A stretch of 64,000 nt of DNA from an uncultured Christensenella sp. (GCA_910577945.1 CAJTNI010000004.1:19150-83149); one strand, 5' to 3'. Shown: positions 44,596 to 53,631, counted from the stretch's first letter. Notes: generated by a model not told the origin, from the letters alone. Translations and numbers: made by a program.

Positions 44596-45584
44596 CTAGT
44601 CGTCGTAATACAGCGTAAAGCACACGTCCTGCGAGTGGTCGCCGAATTTTTTTCCGAACAGATTAAACCCGCCGACGTTCTTTGCCGTCGGTTTGTTGCC
44701 GAACCGTACCTCTACTCTGTTCCCCGCGCTCAGCCCGAGGTCGTTTAACCGCGCCCGCGTTTCCACACGCGCGCCGTTTATCGTCGCGCCCTTTTCGTCC
44801 ACGGCAAGCGTTATAAGCGCGCCGTATTGCGTGTTTACGCGCGGCCACCACTCGGGATTGAGCCTGCCGCGTCGGTCGCCGAAATCGCCCGGACTGACGT
44901 ACGTGGTTATCTCTTTGTCGTTTATCCAAAACGTTATATCCGACAAATACTCGTTATCGAAATACGGCGCTTCCGAACAAATTTCCAGCGACAGCTCCGC
45001 GCGCTTAATCTTGTGCAGCTTGGCGGCTTGATTGCTGAACCTGTACGCGACCTGCCCGTTGGGTGTGAATATGAGCTCCGCGTCGAACCGCTCGGGCACG
45101 TAGCAGTTATCGCCGAACGACGTAAAGACGGACGTCGCCGTGCAAAAGTTAAACGCCGTGCCGAAAAACTCGGAAAACTGTCCGACGCGCGCCGCTTGCG
45201 TTTCCGCCGTTTCGCCGCACTCGCGCCGCTCGGTATTGAAAAACTCGATGCCGAGCGATTTCATTCGCCGCTGCACCAAGCGCACCGCGCCGCGCTTGGT
45301 CGATTTGTACGCGACGGTTACGATTTCGGCGGCAGCCATTTTGTCCAAGTGGAATATGAGCGTGGTTATGGGAATTTTCAACGCTTTCGCCAACTCGGGC
45401 ACGGAAAATATAAACGGCTGGCGTTGCAAGTACCGCAATATCTCCATGCGCGTCGCATTGCCCAGCGCGTCGCATTGCCCAGCGCGTCGCAAATGCGCAC
45501 TATCGCGGCGCAATCGCCGTCGCGCATTACGTTGAGCGACACGTATTTGCGCTCGTCCTCACTCTCGTTTATGGAAGCGTCCAT
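44596..45584 (-). pseudogene. ArsR-like regulator frameshifted by a 17-bp tandem duplication
   Basis: From ATG 45582-45584, with GGAG upstream, the frame reads 37 residues to RICDALGNATR and then runs out of frame in duplicated DNA. The other frame enters at the second copy as CDALGNATRMEILRYLQRQP and continues for about 290 residues to the stop. Removing one 17-bp unit restores ICDALGNATRMEILRYL, the usual ArsR-type helix opening (ALGNPTRLEIL). The rest has a winged-helix region (ELAKALKIPITTLIFHLDKM) and a long unassigned C-terminal domain of beta character. The gene converges on the XRE-SdpI gene. Either a recent inactivation or a slippage-reversible switch. Confidence 0.82.
45448..45490. 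repeat. 17-bp tandem duplication inside the ArsR-like gene
   Basis: The unit GCGCGTCGCATTGCCCA occurs at 45448-45464 and 45465-45481, followed by a 9-bp partial copy. It creates a +2 (17-nt) shift in the reading frame. Confidence 0.95.
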
Positions 45585-45741
45585 TCCCGTCTCCGCGTTT
45601 TGTTTTGCGGACGTTCGTCAAAATCCGCGCCCGCGCTTACAAGTATTATAACACGTGCAAGCGCCAAAATCGCAACTATAAAAATAGTTTAAACAAAAAA
45701 TATTTTTCATTTTTATAGATTGGTTTATTTGCACGTTAGTA

Positions 45742-45770
45742 TTGATTACGCTATTTCGATATTGTATAAT
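45742..45770 (+). promoter_or_regulatory. Promoter of the glycerophosphodiesterase gene
   Basis: TTGATT (45742-45747), 17-bp spacer, TATAAT (45765-45770), with AAAGGAG and the ATG about 35 bp further on. Confidence 0.8.
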
Positions 45771-45808
45771 CGAGTTGTACACGCACTAAACATACCGCAA
45801 AGGAGAGC

Positions 45809-48649
45809 ATGATGAGGATTATTCCACGCACAAAAAGGACGACGATTTGCGCGGCGCTATCGGTCTTTGCCGTCGTAATCGCGGCGTTTGCGTTGCTCGC
45901 GGCGCGCGCCTCGACAGACGCGCACGCCGACGATTATCGCCCTTCTCACAGCGCGACCGCAAGCGCGCGGAACGCCGACTTTTCCGTCGGGCAAACGGCG
46001 GACGACGTTTATCGGGTGACCGATTTCACCGCCGTCGCCGACGACGATTGGAAAATAAGCGACAAGAGCGACGCGGCAAACGCGTCAGTGCGCACAGACG
46101 GCGGCGCGCTCGTCGTAAATGCCGCCAACGCCGCGGCGAGCCTGTACTACGGCGCGCTCCTGCCTATCAATCCGACTAAGACCTACAAGAGCTTTACGTT
46201 CGAGCTGGCGTTCAAGGTCAACAAGAGCAACGGCGACAACAACAGGTGGTTGGGAATAGTTTATCGCTCGAAAGCCGCAAGCGCAAACACGCCCGTTTCG
46301 GGCTACGTGATGAATTACAGGCTGAACGGCAAAAACGCCTACGCCGCCATAAACGCGAACAGGGCGTTTCGCGACATAGACGAAATCCCCGCAAACGGCA
46401 GGCTTGCCGACGGCACGACCGCGCCGACGATTTTGGACGGCGAGTATCATCGCATTACGATTACCATGGACGGCGACGACGCCGCCAAGCACTACATAGA
46501 CGGACATTTGGTACGCGAGGCGAAAACCGCCGACCAAACCGCGCACTTGGGCGCGGTACACACAGAGGGTGCGTTCGCGCTGATAGTCAACAGTATGGAA
46601 ATCACAATCAAAAGCTGCACAATCACGCCCGACGAAATAATCGTCCCTCAAATAACGCAGACCGACGACGTTTTGGTATCTACATACCAAAACCCCGATA
46701 TAAAAATAGTAAACGCGCCGACCGTCGTATGCGACGTTGTCGACGCAACGACTTTGAACTCGCTCGGCGGCACGGAAAAGCCGTCCAACGCAATTTTGCG
46801 ATTAAACAAGGACGCGAACGTCGTGGACGCGCAAGGCGTCGTTCTCGGCGCGTTTTCGGAGGTCTATGCCGCGCTCGACCACAAGGTCATTCCCGTCGTG
46901 CGCGTGGACGACGACGGCGCGGCAAACGCGCTAGTCGAATACCTGACCGAAACGCAAAGGATTTTAGACCTCGCCGTCATGAGCGACAAGCCCGAGCTCG
47001 TCGGGAAGGTGCGCGCGCTGTGTCCCAAAACGCGCGGCATTATCGAATATACCGCCGCCGATTTCTATACGGACGGCGCGCTCGATATCTTTAACAATAT
47101 AGTCGGCAATAGCAACGCCCACCGCGCCATGACGGTGGTCGTTCCGCAGTCGGCGGCGACGGCGGACAACGTGCGCTACATTCAGGCGCGGTTCAAAACG
47201 GTTTGGGTGCGCCCCGACAGCGACAAGCCCGTCGATATTTTCGCCTGTATCAACAGCGGCGCGTACGGCGTCGTCGGCAATTTCGGCAAGATTTACGACG
47301 CGTTGGAAACCTACCCGCATTCGTACACGCGAATGCCGTACAACGTTGCGCACCGCGGCAAGCACTCCAACACCGCCGTCGGTCCGTACGAAAACTCGCT
47401 CGCGTCGGTTCAAGCCGCGATAGACTGCGGCGCGACGCATTTGGAGCTCGACGGGCACATGACGCGCGACGGAAATATCGTGATTATGCACGACGACACG
47501 CTCGACCGCACCACCACCGGCACGGGCAGAATACCCGATAAAACTTTGGAGGAAATGCGGTGATATAAGCTCAAAGACGGGTCGCAAATCCCGATTTTGG
47601 AGGACGTGCTCGACCTGCTCTACAAATCCAAGCTTAAAGGCAAGGATATAGTTTTCGTGTTTGAATTGAAGGCGGGCAAGAACATAGCCGAAAAGATAAA
47701 CTCGCTCCTCGGCACGGGCGACGGGCAGTACGACGTCCGCGACAACCTCGTCATAATCACGTTTAACAGCAGCGGCGACGATATTTTGACCGATATCAAA
47801 ACCGTTATGCCCACAACGCCCACCGCCTATCTGCAAAACAGCGGAGTGGGCGCGCACACCTTGGCAAACGACCTCGCGTCTATCGGGTACTACAACTGCG
47901 GGCTCGACACGGGTTACAGCGCCTACACGTCGCCTGAGTACGATAAGTCTTGCCTCACCGACCGCGGCATTGCGGGCTGGTTTTGGACGTTCGGCAACGT
48001 TAACGACGTGATACTCGCAGCAAAGAACGGACATCTCGGGCTGACCAACAACGCGCCCGCCGCACTCACTCCGTTCGCCGTCAAAATAGAATGCGACGGA
48101 TTTACGGCAAAATCGCTTAAAGTCGGAGACAGAATAACGGTGACGAAACGCCTGTATTCTGGCAATATCAAAACCGACGATGCCGCCGTAATCACATACT
48201 GCGAAGAGACCGAATACGGGTGGACGGCAATCGCCGCGCTTAGCAAAAACGATATCACGCTGTACACTATGCCGTTTACGGTTAAAAAATCGGCGGAATC
48301 GCAAAAGCACGCCGTCAAGATATACGACGGCGACGAGCTCATTTACGACGAAACGCACGCGCACGGCGACAAGCTTGCGTTTACCCCGCCGTCGGTGGGC
48401 GGACGTACGTTCGAAGGGTATTACGCCGACGCCGAATTCACAACGCCCGCTTCTCTCCCCGCGACCGTCACCGAAAACGTCACCCTTTACGCCAAGTACG
48501 CGCCCGTCGCGTCCTATATAGACGCCGACGAAAGCAAGCTCGGCGCGGGCGCAATCGCGGGCATCGCGCTAGGCTGCGCAGGCGGGGCTGCGCTCGTTGC
48601 GGGCGGCGCGACGCTGATAGCGTTGAAGCGGCGAAAGCGTAAATCGTAA
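45809..48649 (+). pseudogene. Exported glycerophosphodiester phosphodiesterase with in-frame TGA at codon 585
   Basis: A single frame of 946 sense codons is interrupted only by TGA at 47561-47563. In order: signal peptide (about 1-42), a LamG/concanavalin-like domain (about 75-275), a middle domain, a GDPD domain with His-Arg-Gly near 515 (YNVAHRGKHS), Glu-Asn (PYENSLASV), HLELDGHMT and IVIMHDDTLDRT, an InlB/Listeria-type repeat (GGRTFEGYYADAEFTTP) and a C-terminal transmembrane anchor with KRRKRKS. The stop falls in the GDPD domain, just before YKLKDGSQIPILEDVL, which is needed for the fold. If the TGA is a true stop, the product is a truncated exported protein without anchor. The frame after it has no other lesion, so it is young or read through. 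Confidence 0.85.
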
Positions 48650-48676
48650 ATTCGCCGCATGCAATAGTTTAATATA

Positions 48677-48716
48677 AAGCCGTCGAAAAGCCAATCGCGC
48701 TTGCGACGGCTTTTTC
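48677..48716 (+). terminator. Terminator of the glycerophosphodiesterase gene
   Basis: A 9-bp stem, AAGCCGTCG with CGACGGCTT, followed by TTTTCG, about 30 bp after the stop codon. Confidence 0.85.
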
Positions 48717-48856
48717 GTTTATTCGACGAAAAGTCTATTGTCGAGCGCGCTTCTGAATAACAAAATGACGACGAGCTACGGCGGAAACAAAATAACATGG
48801 GCGGCAACGCGACTTGCCGCATAAATAGATTGTAACGTTATTTTCGGAGGTTGACA

Positions 48857-49381
48857 ATGCCCAAGCCCATGATAGAGGATTTGCCCTATCCCGATATTTC
48901 GCAGCTCAAACCCGACTGCAAAAGCGCAAGCATAATCATGCCCGCGTATGCCGACGTCGAGAGCGAGCTGACCGCCGTGCTTCAATACATATTCCAAAGC
49001 CACAATTTCGGCGTGGGCGGCAACGAGCGTTTTGCCGATACGTTGGAGGAAATAGCCGTTGCGGAAATGAAGCACTTCGACCTTTTGGGCGAGGCGCTGC
49101 TGCGGCTTGGCGTCAGTCCGATTTACTCGCGCCGCCCGCCCAATAAATGCGATTACTACTCGACGTGCTGCATAAACTACGCGACGCAGCCGACCGCCAT
49201 GCTCGCCGCGGATATCGCCGCCGAATCCGACGCGATACGCGGGTACGAGCAAATGCTGTGCAAGCTGACAAACCCCACGCTGAGCGCGCTCATAAGCCGC
49301 ATAGTTCTCGACGAACAACTCCACCTGCGCTGCTTTAAGGACATGTACTGCGAGCTTATGAACAACGCGGAAAACAACTGA
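48857..49381 (+). CDS. Ferritin-like di-iron protein (manganese catalase/bacterioferritin type)
   Basis: A 174-residue four-helix bundle protein. Metal-ligand motifs are E in ADVESELTAVLQYI, ExxxxxxEMKHFDLLGE (EMKH) in helix 2, E in AESDAIRGYEQML, and DEQLHLRCFKDM (ExxH-like) in helix 4, typical of ferritin-like di-iron proteins. It probably stores or oxidises iron, or removes peroxide; spore-coat CotJC-like proteins share this fold. ATG 48857 is chosen for the GGAGG 6 nt upstream; a TTG two codons earlier is too close to it. It stands alone. Confidence 0.82.
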   Translation: MPKPMIEDLPYPDISQLKPDCKSASIIMPAYADVESELTAVLQYIFQSHNFGVGGNERFADTLEEIAVAEMKHFDLLGEALLRLGVSPIYSRRPPNKCDYYSTCCINYATQPTAMLAADIAAESDAIRGYEQMLCKLTNPTLSALISRIVLDEQLHLRCFKDMYCELMNNAENN

Positions 49382-49477
49382 ACGGCGCAGTCGGAGCTAA
49401 TTACCGCCCGTCGCGAAGTATCGCGGCTAAACGCCGACCATAAAATAAACTAAGCAAGTACATAATAGACTTCGATG

Positions 49478-49510
49478 CGCTCGCGAACTCGACTGCTCGC
49501 GAGCGGTTTT
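49478..49510 (+). terminator. Terminator after the ferritin-like gene
   Basis: A perfect 9-bp stem, CGCTCGCGA with TCGCGAGCG, followed by GTTTT. The rest of 49382-49777 has no convincing gene on either strand. Confidence 0.7.
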
Positions 49511-49812
49511 AAAATTCCGCATAAACAAACCTAATAATCTAATTCCTCGTCAAAAAACAACTAACTACCCGCCGCACAAAAACCCAATGCTAAAATGCGC
49601 ATATAACAAATCAGTCCGCAAACCCGACGGTTTGCAAGTGACAAAAACGCACCCATAATTTACCATTTGACGCGTATTCACCCTCCCTAAAATCAAGCTT
49701 TGTAACAAACGACGCGCAAAAAATCGTCGAGGACACAAAAAGCTACAAAGATATACAATCGGTATCATTTGATTATGTTGATTATTGTCGATATTTCGTG
49801 TAAATTATAATT

Positions 49813-50109
49813 ATGAATAACATTTCCGTTTTAAATCAAAATACAAGCGCAGCCGATAATCGCGCCATACCCGACCTCGCGACTAAATGCGGCATAAAAT
49901 CCAATACAAAAGGCTTCGACTATTTTACCGACGCCCTCGCCGCCTGCATCGCCGCGCCGTCCGTTCCCCTTGTCGAAATCTACGCAGCCGTAGCGCAGAA
50001 GCACGGCGTTCCCGCCAAAGCAGTCATGCGCGAAATCTCCCACGCCGTTTCGCTTTCGTCGCCCTCGAAGCCGTCGTCACACGTCGGAACGCATATTCGC
50101 ACGGAGTAA
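49813..50109 (+). CDS. Truncated Spo0A effector-domain protein
   Basis: 98 residues. Residues 26-83 align with the DNA-binding domain of Spo0A: CGIKSNTKGFDYFTDALAAC, then EIYAAVAQKHGVPAKAVMREI and SHAV, like VGVPAHIKGYQYLREAI ... YPAIAKKYN...VERAIRHAI. The receiver domain is absent, and the last helix (expected after HA[IV]E..W) is replaced by a serine-rich tail, as if cut by recombination at about 50050. The overlapping minus-strand terminase-like frame runs into this gene, supporting a junction. The predicted -10 box TAAATT ends 6 bp before the ATG. Probably non-functional or dominant-negative. Confidence 0.7.
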   Translation: MNNISVLNQNTSAADNRAIPDLATKCGIKSNTKGFDYFTDALAACIAAPSVPLVEIYAAVAQKHGVPAKAVMREISHAVSLSSPSKPSSHVGTHIRTE

Positions 50110-50597
50110 TATACGGGAATCGGTCGATATCGATATCGTATACTATTAAAGAGCACAGCGCTCCCGCTCCGTACCATTTGCGGGAACTCGCGATTAGACC
50201 AATGCGTTCGCCGCGGCGGCGGGTTGTACGCGTAGACTATTTTCGCGTACGGCAATAGAAACTCATTCACCGTCGTTTCCGTATCGTCGGGTTCTTCCGC
50301 GGGCTTGTCTCGCCATTTCTTCGGTCGTCGGTTTTTCAGCCAAAAGATTTGCGCCGTCGTGTTCCCGTTGAGCGCGCTTTGCAGCAATGCGTTCTCTACC
50401 TCGCCGTCTACTGCGTCACGCGTCTTTTTTAGGGTGTCGGAAAACTCGGAAAACTCTCGCTTATATGTGTATAAGCTATCTGCCGATATTCCCAGCCTTT
50501 CGGCTATCTCTCTTTCCGTCGCTCCGTTCCGCACCCAATCGGCTATCTCTCCGAGCCGCGGCGCGACGTGCGTTTCGTATTTGTTAGGTCGCGCCAT
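49980..50597 (-). CDS. Phage small-terminase-like helix-turn-helix protein, 3' end rearranged
   Basis: 205 residues from ATG 50595-50597, with AAGGAGG upstream. The N-terminal half is coherent: MARPNKYETHVAPRLGEIAD, GATEREIAERLGISADSLYTYK (helix-turn-helix) and FWLKNRRPKKWRDKP, as in small terminase subunits or HTH proteins of prophages. From about residue 120 the sequence loses any such character and ends antisense to the Spo0A-like gene. It is the left-most gene of a prophage remnant, joined to foreign DNA. Confidence 0.6.
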   Translation of the reverse strand: MARPNKYETHVAPRLGEIADWVRNGATEREIAERLGISADSLYTYKREFSEFSDTLKKTRDAVDGEVENALLQSALNGNTTAQIFWLKNRRPKKWRDKPAEEPDDTETTVNEFLLPYAKIVYAYNPPPRRTHWSNREFPQMVRSGSAVLFNSIRYRYRPIPVYYSVRICVPTCDDGFEGDESETAWEISRMTALAGTPCFCATAA

Positions 50598-50675
50598 ACT
50601 CCCCTCCTTTTTCTTGCACGAAAAAAGCAAGGCGTGTTACCTTGCTTGTCTGATTTGTCGTAATAAATTTATATG

Positions 50676-50864
50676 TTATTCCTCGACTACCTCAAAGAAT
50701 TCGGGCGGGTACAAATAATCTTCACCCGACTCGTCAACAATTCGATAATATTGCGATTTAGGCGATATATCAAGCACCTCATAAACTTTTCCCGGAATTA
50801 ATGCGATATAATTATCGGGAATAAGATAGTCCATTTGTTCTTTTCCAATATATTTGACTTTCAT
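50676..50864 (-). CDS. Small acidic protein translationally coupled to the toxin-like gene
   Basis: 62 residues, MKVKYIGKEQMDYLIPDNYI to PPEFFEVVEE, forming a probable small beta-barrel (SH3-like) with a conserved-looking IVDESGEDYLYPPE stretch. Its ATG overlaps the stop of the upstream gene by one base (TAATG). The arrangement after a toxin-like tail suggests an immunity or accessory role, but this is not shown by the sequence. Confidence 0.65.
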   Translation of the reverse strand: MKVKYIGKEQMDYLIPDNYIALIPGKVYEVLDISPKSQYYRIVDESGEDYLYPPEFFEVVEE

Positions 50865-51325
50865 TATATGTCCTCTTTATATTTCATTTCTACCTTACCG
50901 ACGGTCGGTTCTTCATACCAATGAATTTCCGCATTAATCGGTTTACCGTGTAGTTCTAATGTAGCATTAGCTTTGACCTTCGCCCACTTATGAGCTTCAC
51001 CGCCGTATTGTCTTACAAGTCTGTCCACGTCACGAATCGGTGTTTTTGTACCAGCTCCTGCAAATACTTGCTTATTTGTTATATGCGTACCCTCTTGCAA
51101 ATGAGCAATACCGCCATCGGGCATACGTATATCATAATTCTTCGCTTTCGCGCTAAGACTCCGAGGTATTGCCTCGTCGCTTAAATCTATGCCGCCAGAT
51201 ACCTTTTTCCCGAACCGCCGCTCATAGCCGTCTACCAACCGCACTGCGCTCGGCAAGCTCGAATATTCACCTGTTCGCGCATCGAACTCTTGCGGTTTCC
51301 CGCCCGCGCCCTTTTTCTCCGCCAT
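50864..51325 (-). CDS. Polymorphic-toxin-type tail (MuF/Ntox50-like), remnant of a phage head protein
   Basis: 153 residues. The C-terminal 90 contain GTHITNKQVFAGAGTKTPIR, DRLVRQYGG, and AEIHWYEEPTVGKVEMKYK, a pattern seen at the C-terminus of phage minor head (MuF) proteins and polymorphic toxin type 50 domains, including possible RNase toxins. The N-terminal head-protein part is missing, though an in-frame ATG with GAGG nearby would allow expression. The promoter between inverted repeats drives it. It belongs to the same debris as the terminase-like gene. Confidence 0.6.
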   Translation of the reverse strand: MAEKKGAGGKPQEFDARTGEYSSLPSAVRLVDGYERRFGKKVSGGIDLSDEAIPRSLSAKAKNYDIRMPDGGIAHLQEGTHITNKQVFAGAGTKTPIRDVDRLVRQYGGEAHKWAKVKANATLELHGKPINAEIHWYEEPTVGKVEMKYKEDI

Positions 51326-51338
51326 AATGCCTCACGAA

Positions 51339-51393
51339 AAAGGCACTACTTAGATTTTATCACGAACGCCATGCCGTGTCAAGTAGTGCCTTT
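51339..51393 (-). promoter_or_regulatory. Promoter enclosed by perfect 13-bp inverted repeats
   Basis: AAAGGCACTACTT (51339-51351) and AAGTAGTGCCTTT (51381-51393) are perfect inverses. Between them on the minus strand lie TTGACA (51377-51382, partly in the arm), a 17-bp spacer and TAAAAT (51354-51359), reading toward the toxin-like gene. It could be an operator or a small invertible promoter. Confidence 0.65.
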
Positions 51394-51547
51394 GCATAAT
51401 TTTTCACACTACCATTATAGCACAGTAGATTAGGACATGGGCGGACAACTTTTTCTATTAGCGGTTTATTATATCGCATTCCCGCGACACACACGATTAA
51501 GTTACCACAATAGCACGAACCCCCGCGGCTAACAGAGCCTCGGGGGT

Positions 51548-51592
51548 TGGAGCTACTGGGCGGACTCGAACCGCCGACCTGCTGATTACGAA
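51548..51592. repeat. attL: 45-bp copy of the tRNA-Thr 3' half
   Basis: Identical to 63740-63784 at 44 of 45 positions, from the CCA end to the anticodon loop. The single difference (51573 versus 63765) is in the T-stem. A GC-rich hairpin of the original tRNA terminator (CCCCCGCGGC/GCCTCGGGGG) lies immediately left. It marks the left end of the integrated element. Confidence 0.92.
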
Positions 51593-51722
51593 CCTGTGCT
51601 TAATTTAGCCCCTATACAAAATATAGTACTTACATTAAAATAAAGCACTATATACCGTATAATATCAACTAACTAAACCGTCATACCCATTGCATACCTT
51701 TTAATATTACTATACAATATCA

Positions 51723-53027
51723 TTAAAAAGGCTCGAAATAGTCGTTGCCTATATTCAACTCGGCTTTAACATTGTCCATTAACGTTTTTAAATACTTATA
51801 AGATAACTTTTTGGAAATAACAGTCAGTTGTTTTTTATGTACCTCGTCTACTATCTTGTCCAACGCCATAGATATATCGCGTTCGGGCTTTTCTTTGCTG
51901 TTCAATAATATTAGAACTTTTTCAAACAGGATTTCCGCCGTCGGGTCTATATCATCGTCGGATTTCGTTTTATCGTTATAAAATACGCCGTAGCCTTGTA
52001 TCATTTTAAACCTATGAAAAATATCGTCCAACAACACAAATTGTTCATACGTACACACCGATGCGCCGTCCTTGGACATTTTGGTTGCGTATTTAAACAC
52101 TTCGTGCCAAGACTCGCCCTCGACGCAATCCGCGGTGCAACTATACCCAAACGGTAAATTTTCTATATTTTTCAAAGTCAACTTTTTGCCGTTCATAAGC
52201 AAATAAAACATTTTTTGTAACATTATCTCAAACTTTGAAAACAGCCTTGTCGGCACGGAGCTGTCATAATTAAAGCTGAATTTGTTAATTTCGGTCTGTG
52301 GGAAATTCAAACCTTTTTTCATTAAAAACAAACAATGCAAATGCGGGTGGTATTCGGTCGGTGAAATTACAATCTCGAAACTTCTTATCGCACCGACAAA
52401 ACCGTACTGCGCAAAATCAACGCCGGCTATTCCGTTGCCGCGCTCTTGAAAATATCGTATAAGCTTTTTCAGGCTTGATTGCATTTGTAATAAAGTACTC
52501 TTTAATACGTCGCCTGTTACGTTAGGAACAGTAAACACGACGTGATAAACGTCGTAAACTTTCGTAAGCTGTTCAAGCTTTACATGATACTCGCCGAGCC
52601 GTTGCGCTTGCTTTAAGTGATTGCATAACCAGCACCAACGATTATGACAATGAAATACGCGTTTTACATTAAAGTACCCGCTTTCTTTGTATTTGTCGCC
52701 AAACCATGATTTATGACAATCGCGCACTCTTTGGGAAATATCGGCAAACTTTTGCAAATTGGTATCACTATACCGCTGCATGTAATAATCGGCATAAAAG
52801 TTGTTATATTCAACCCTATTGCGAACGCTCTCGAAATAATCGTTTGTCAGCTTAACGTCGTCGGGAACTTCGGCTAATGGGGAATACCGAAACTCTCGTT
52901 CAGCATAACGTTGTACAGCTAATTCATGCTCTGCTTTTGCCTCTAAGAGTTCAAGCTTTTTTCTTTGCAAGTCATCACGCCGATTGGCAGCCGCATTCCG
53001 AATTATTTGATTGCAATTTTTACGCAT
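51723..53027 (-). CDS. rep: Rolling-circle replication initiator (Rep_1 / pC194 family)
   Basis: 434 residues from ATG 53025-53027 (CGGAG 8 nt upstream). A zinc knuckle CHNRWCWLC at 127-135, motif 1 VVFTVPN at 163-169, the HUH motif HPHLH at 227-231, and E309-V-F-K-Y313-A-T-K316, which matches the catalytic Glu and Tyr (E...Y..K) of the pC194 Rep. It nicks the plus strand at the origin and stays joined to the 5' end by the tyrosine. Longer than plasmid Rep proteins because of a 100-residue N-terminal extension and C-terminal helices. It is the last gene of the element's operon, and the nick-site candidate lies 44 bp upstream. Confidence 0.88.
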   Translation of the reverse strand: MRKNCNQIIRNAAANRRDDLQRKKLELLEAKAEHELAVQRYAEREFRYSPLAEVPDDVKLTNDYFESVRNRVEYNNFYADYYMQRYSDTNLQKFADISQRVRDCHKSWFGDKYKESGYFNVKRVFHCHNRWCWLCNHLKQAQRLGEYHVKLEQLTKVYDVYHVVFTVPNVTGDVLKSTLLQMQSSLKKLIRYFQERGNGIAGVDFAQYGFVGAIRSFEIVISPTEYHPHLHCLFLMKKGLNFPQTEINKFSFNYDSSVPTRLFSKFEIMLQKMFYLLMNGKKLTLKNIENLPFGYSCTADCVEGESWHEVFKYATKMSKDGASVCTYEQFVLLDDIFHRFKMIQGYGVFYNDKTKSDDDIDPTAEILFEKVLILLNSKEKPERDISMALDKIVDEVHKKQLTVISKKLSYKYLKTLMDNVKAELNIGNDYFEPF

Positions 53028-53070
53028 GATTTTCACTCCGAGCTTACTGCGTGACTACTTAGTTCTAATA

Positions 53071-53117
53071 TATCAAGAGGTTGCCCTTCGCCGCGCTCCG
53101 CGCGGCTCGGTCAACCT
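53071..53117 (-). other. Candidate double-strand origin: hairpin joined to CTTGATA
   Basis: On the minus strand a nested hairpin (outer AGGTTG/CAACCT, inner GCCGCGC/GCGCGGC, 53078-53117) is followed directly by CTTGATA (53077-53071), the nick sequence of pC194-family origins. It is immediately upstream of the Rep_1 gene. Confidence 0.65.
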
Positions 53118-53630
53118 GTATCAATGCGCGCGACGCGGCGATGGCAAGCCTGTCGCCTGCGTCGTCCCGCTCCGTGAACGCTTTTGTTCGGCGTTGCCGT
53201 TCTCGCTCTTGCTTTTTCGCTCGCTCGGCTCCGCTACGTTTTGCGGGCTTCCGAGTTGCGACCCGTCGGTCATAACTCTGCGAGTTACGAACAACGGGTC
53301 ACAACCGACGCCTGTGGGCGCCTCTCGAAAGCCTGTCGTGTCGGGTTCGACACGACGCAAGGTGCACGCTATGGCGTGCGGATTGAAAAGTAGGCTACGC
53401 CAACGACTTTCCGTTGTGGTTTTGGGAACTCTTACTTCGTAAGGGTCGGCGGATTAGCCTTGCTATTCTCGCTGTTATTTATCACTTGTTTTGCCGCACC
53501 GCTGTTTTTTTAAAAGCGGTGTGCTTGTAGTTGGACGTGGGCGCTACTCGCGTGTAACCCCGTCTTTTCTCGTCTGTACATATCGGGGAATAGTCACCGC
53601 TTCGCGGTACTGCTCTGTTTCCGCTGTTCT
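53118..53630. other. Structured non-coding region: hairpin cluster upstream of rep
   Basis: No protein-like frame is seen. At least five strong hairpins occur: CGACGCGGCGA/TCGCCTGCGTCG (53131-53164), CGTCGGT/ACCGACG enclosing TAACTC/GAGTTA (about 53264-53322), CGTGTCG/CGACACG (about 53337-53354), GCACGC/GCGTGC (about 53362-53378) and CACCGCT/AGCGGTG (about 53502-53525). Expected roles are single-strand origin and packaging signal; none is proven. Confidence 0.55.
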
Positions 53631-53631
53631 G

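Noticed and set aside
47561..47563. TGA recoded as an amino acid in this organism
   Set aside because: Many intact genes end in TGA (integrase, AraC regulator, ABC exporter subunits), so the standard meaning is used.
51548..51592. A second tRNA-Thr gene
   Set aside because: Only the 3' half is present, without D-arm or acceptor 5' strand; it is the left attachment site.
53118..53460. Small ORFs of 60-140 codons on both strands in the hairpin region
   Set aside because: Composition is Arg/Ser rich, no start signals, and strong inverted repeats explain the open frames.
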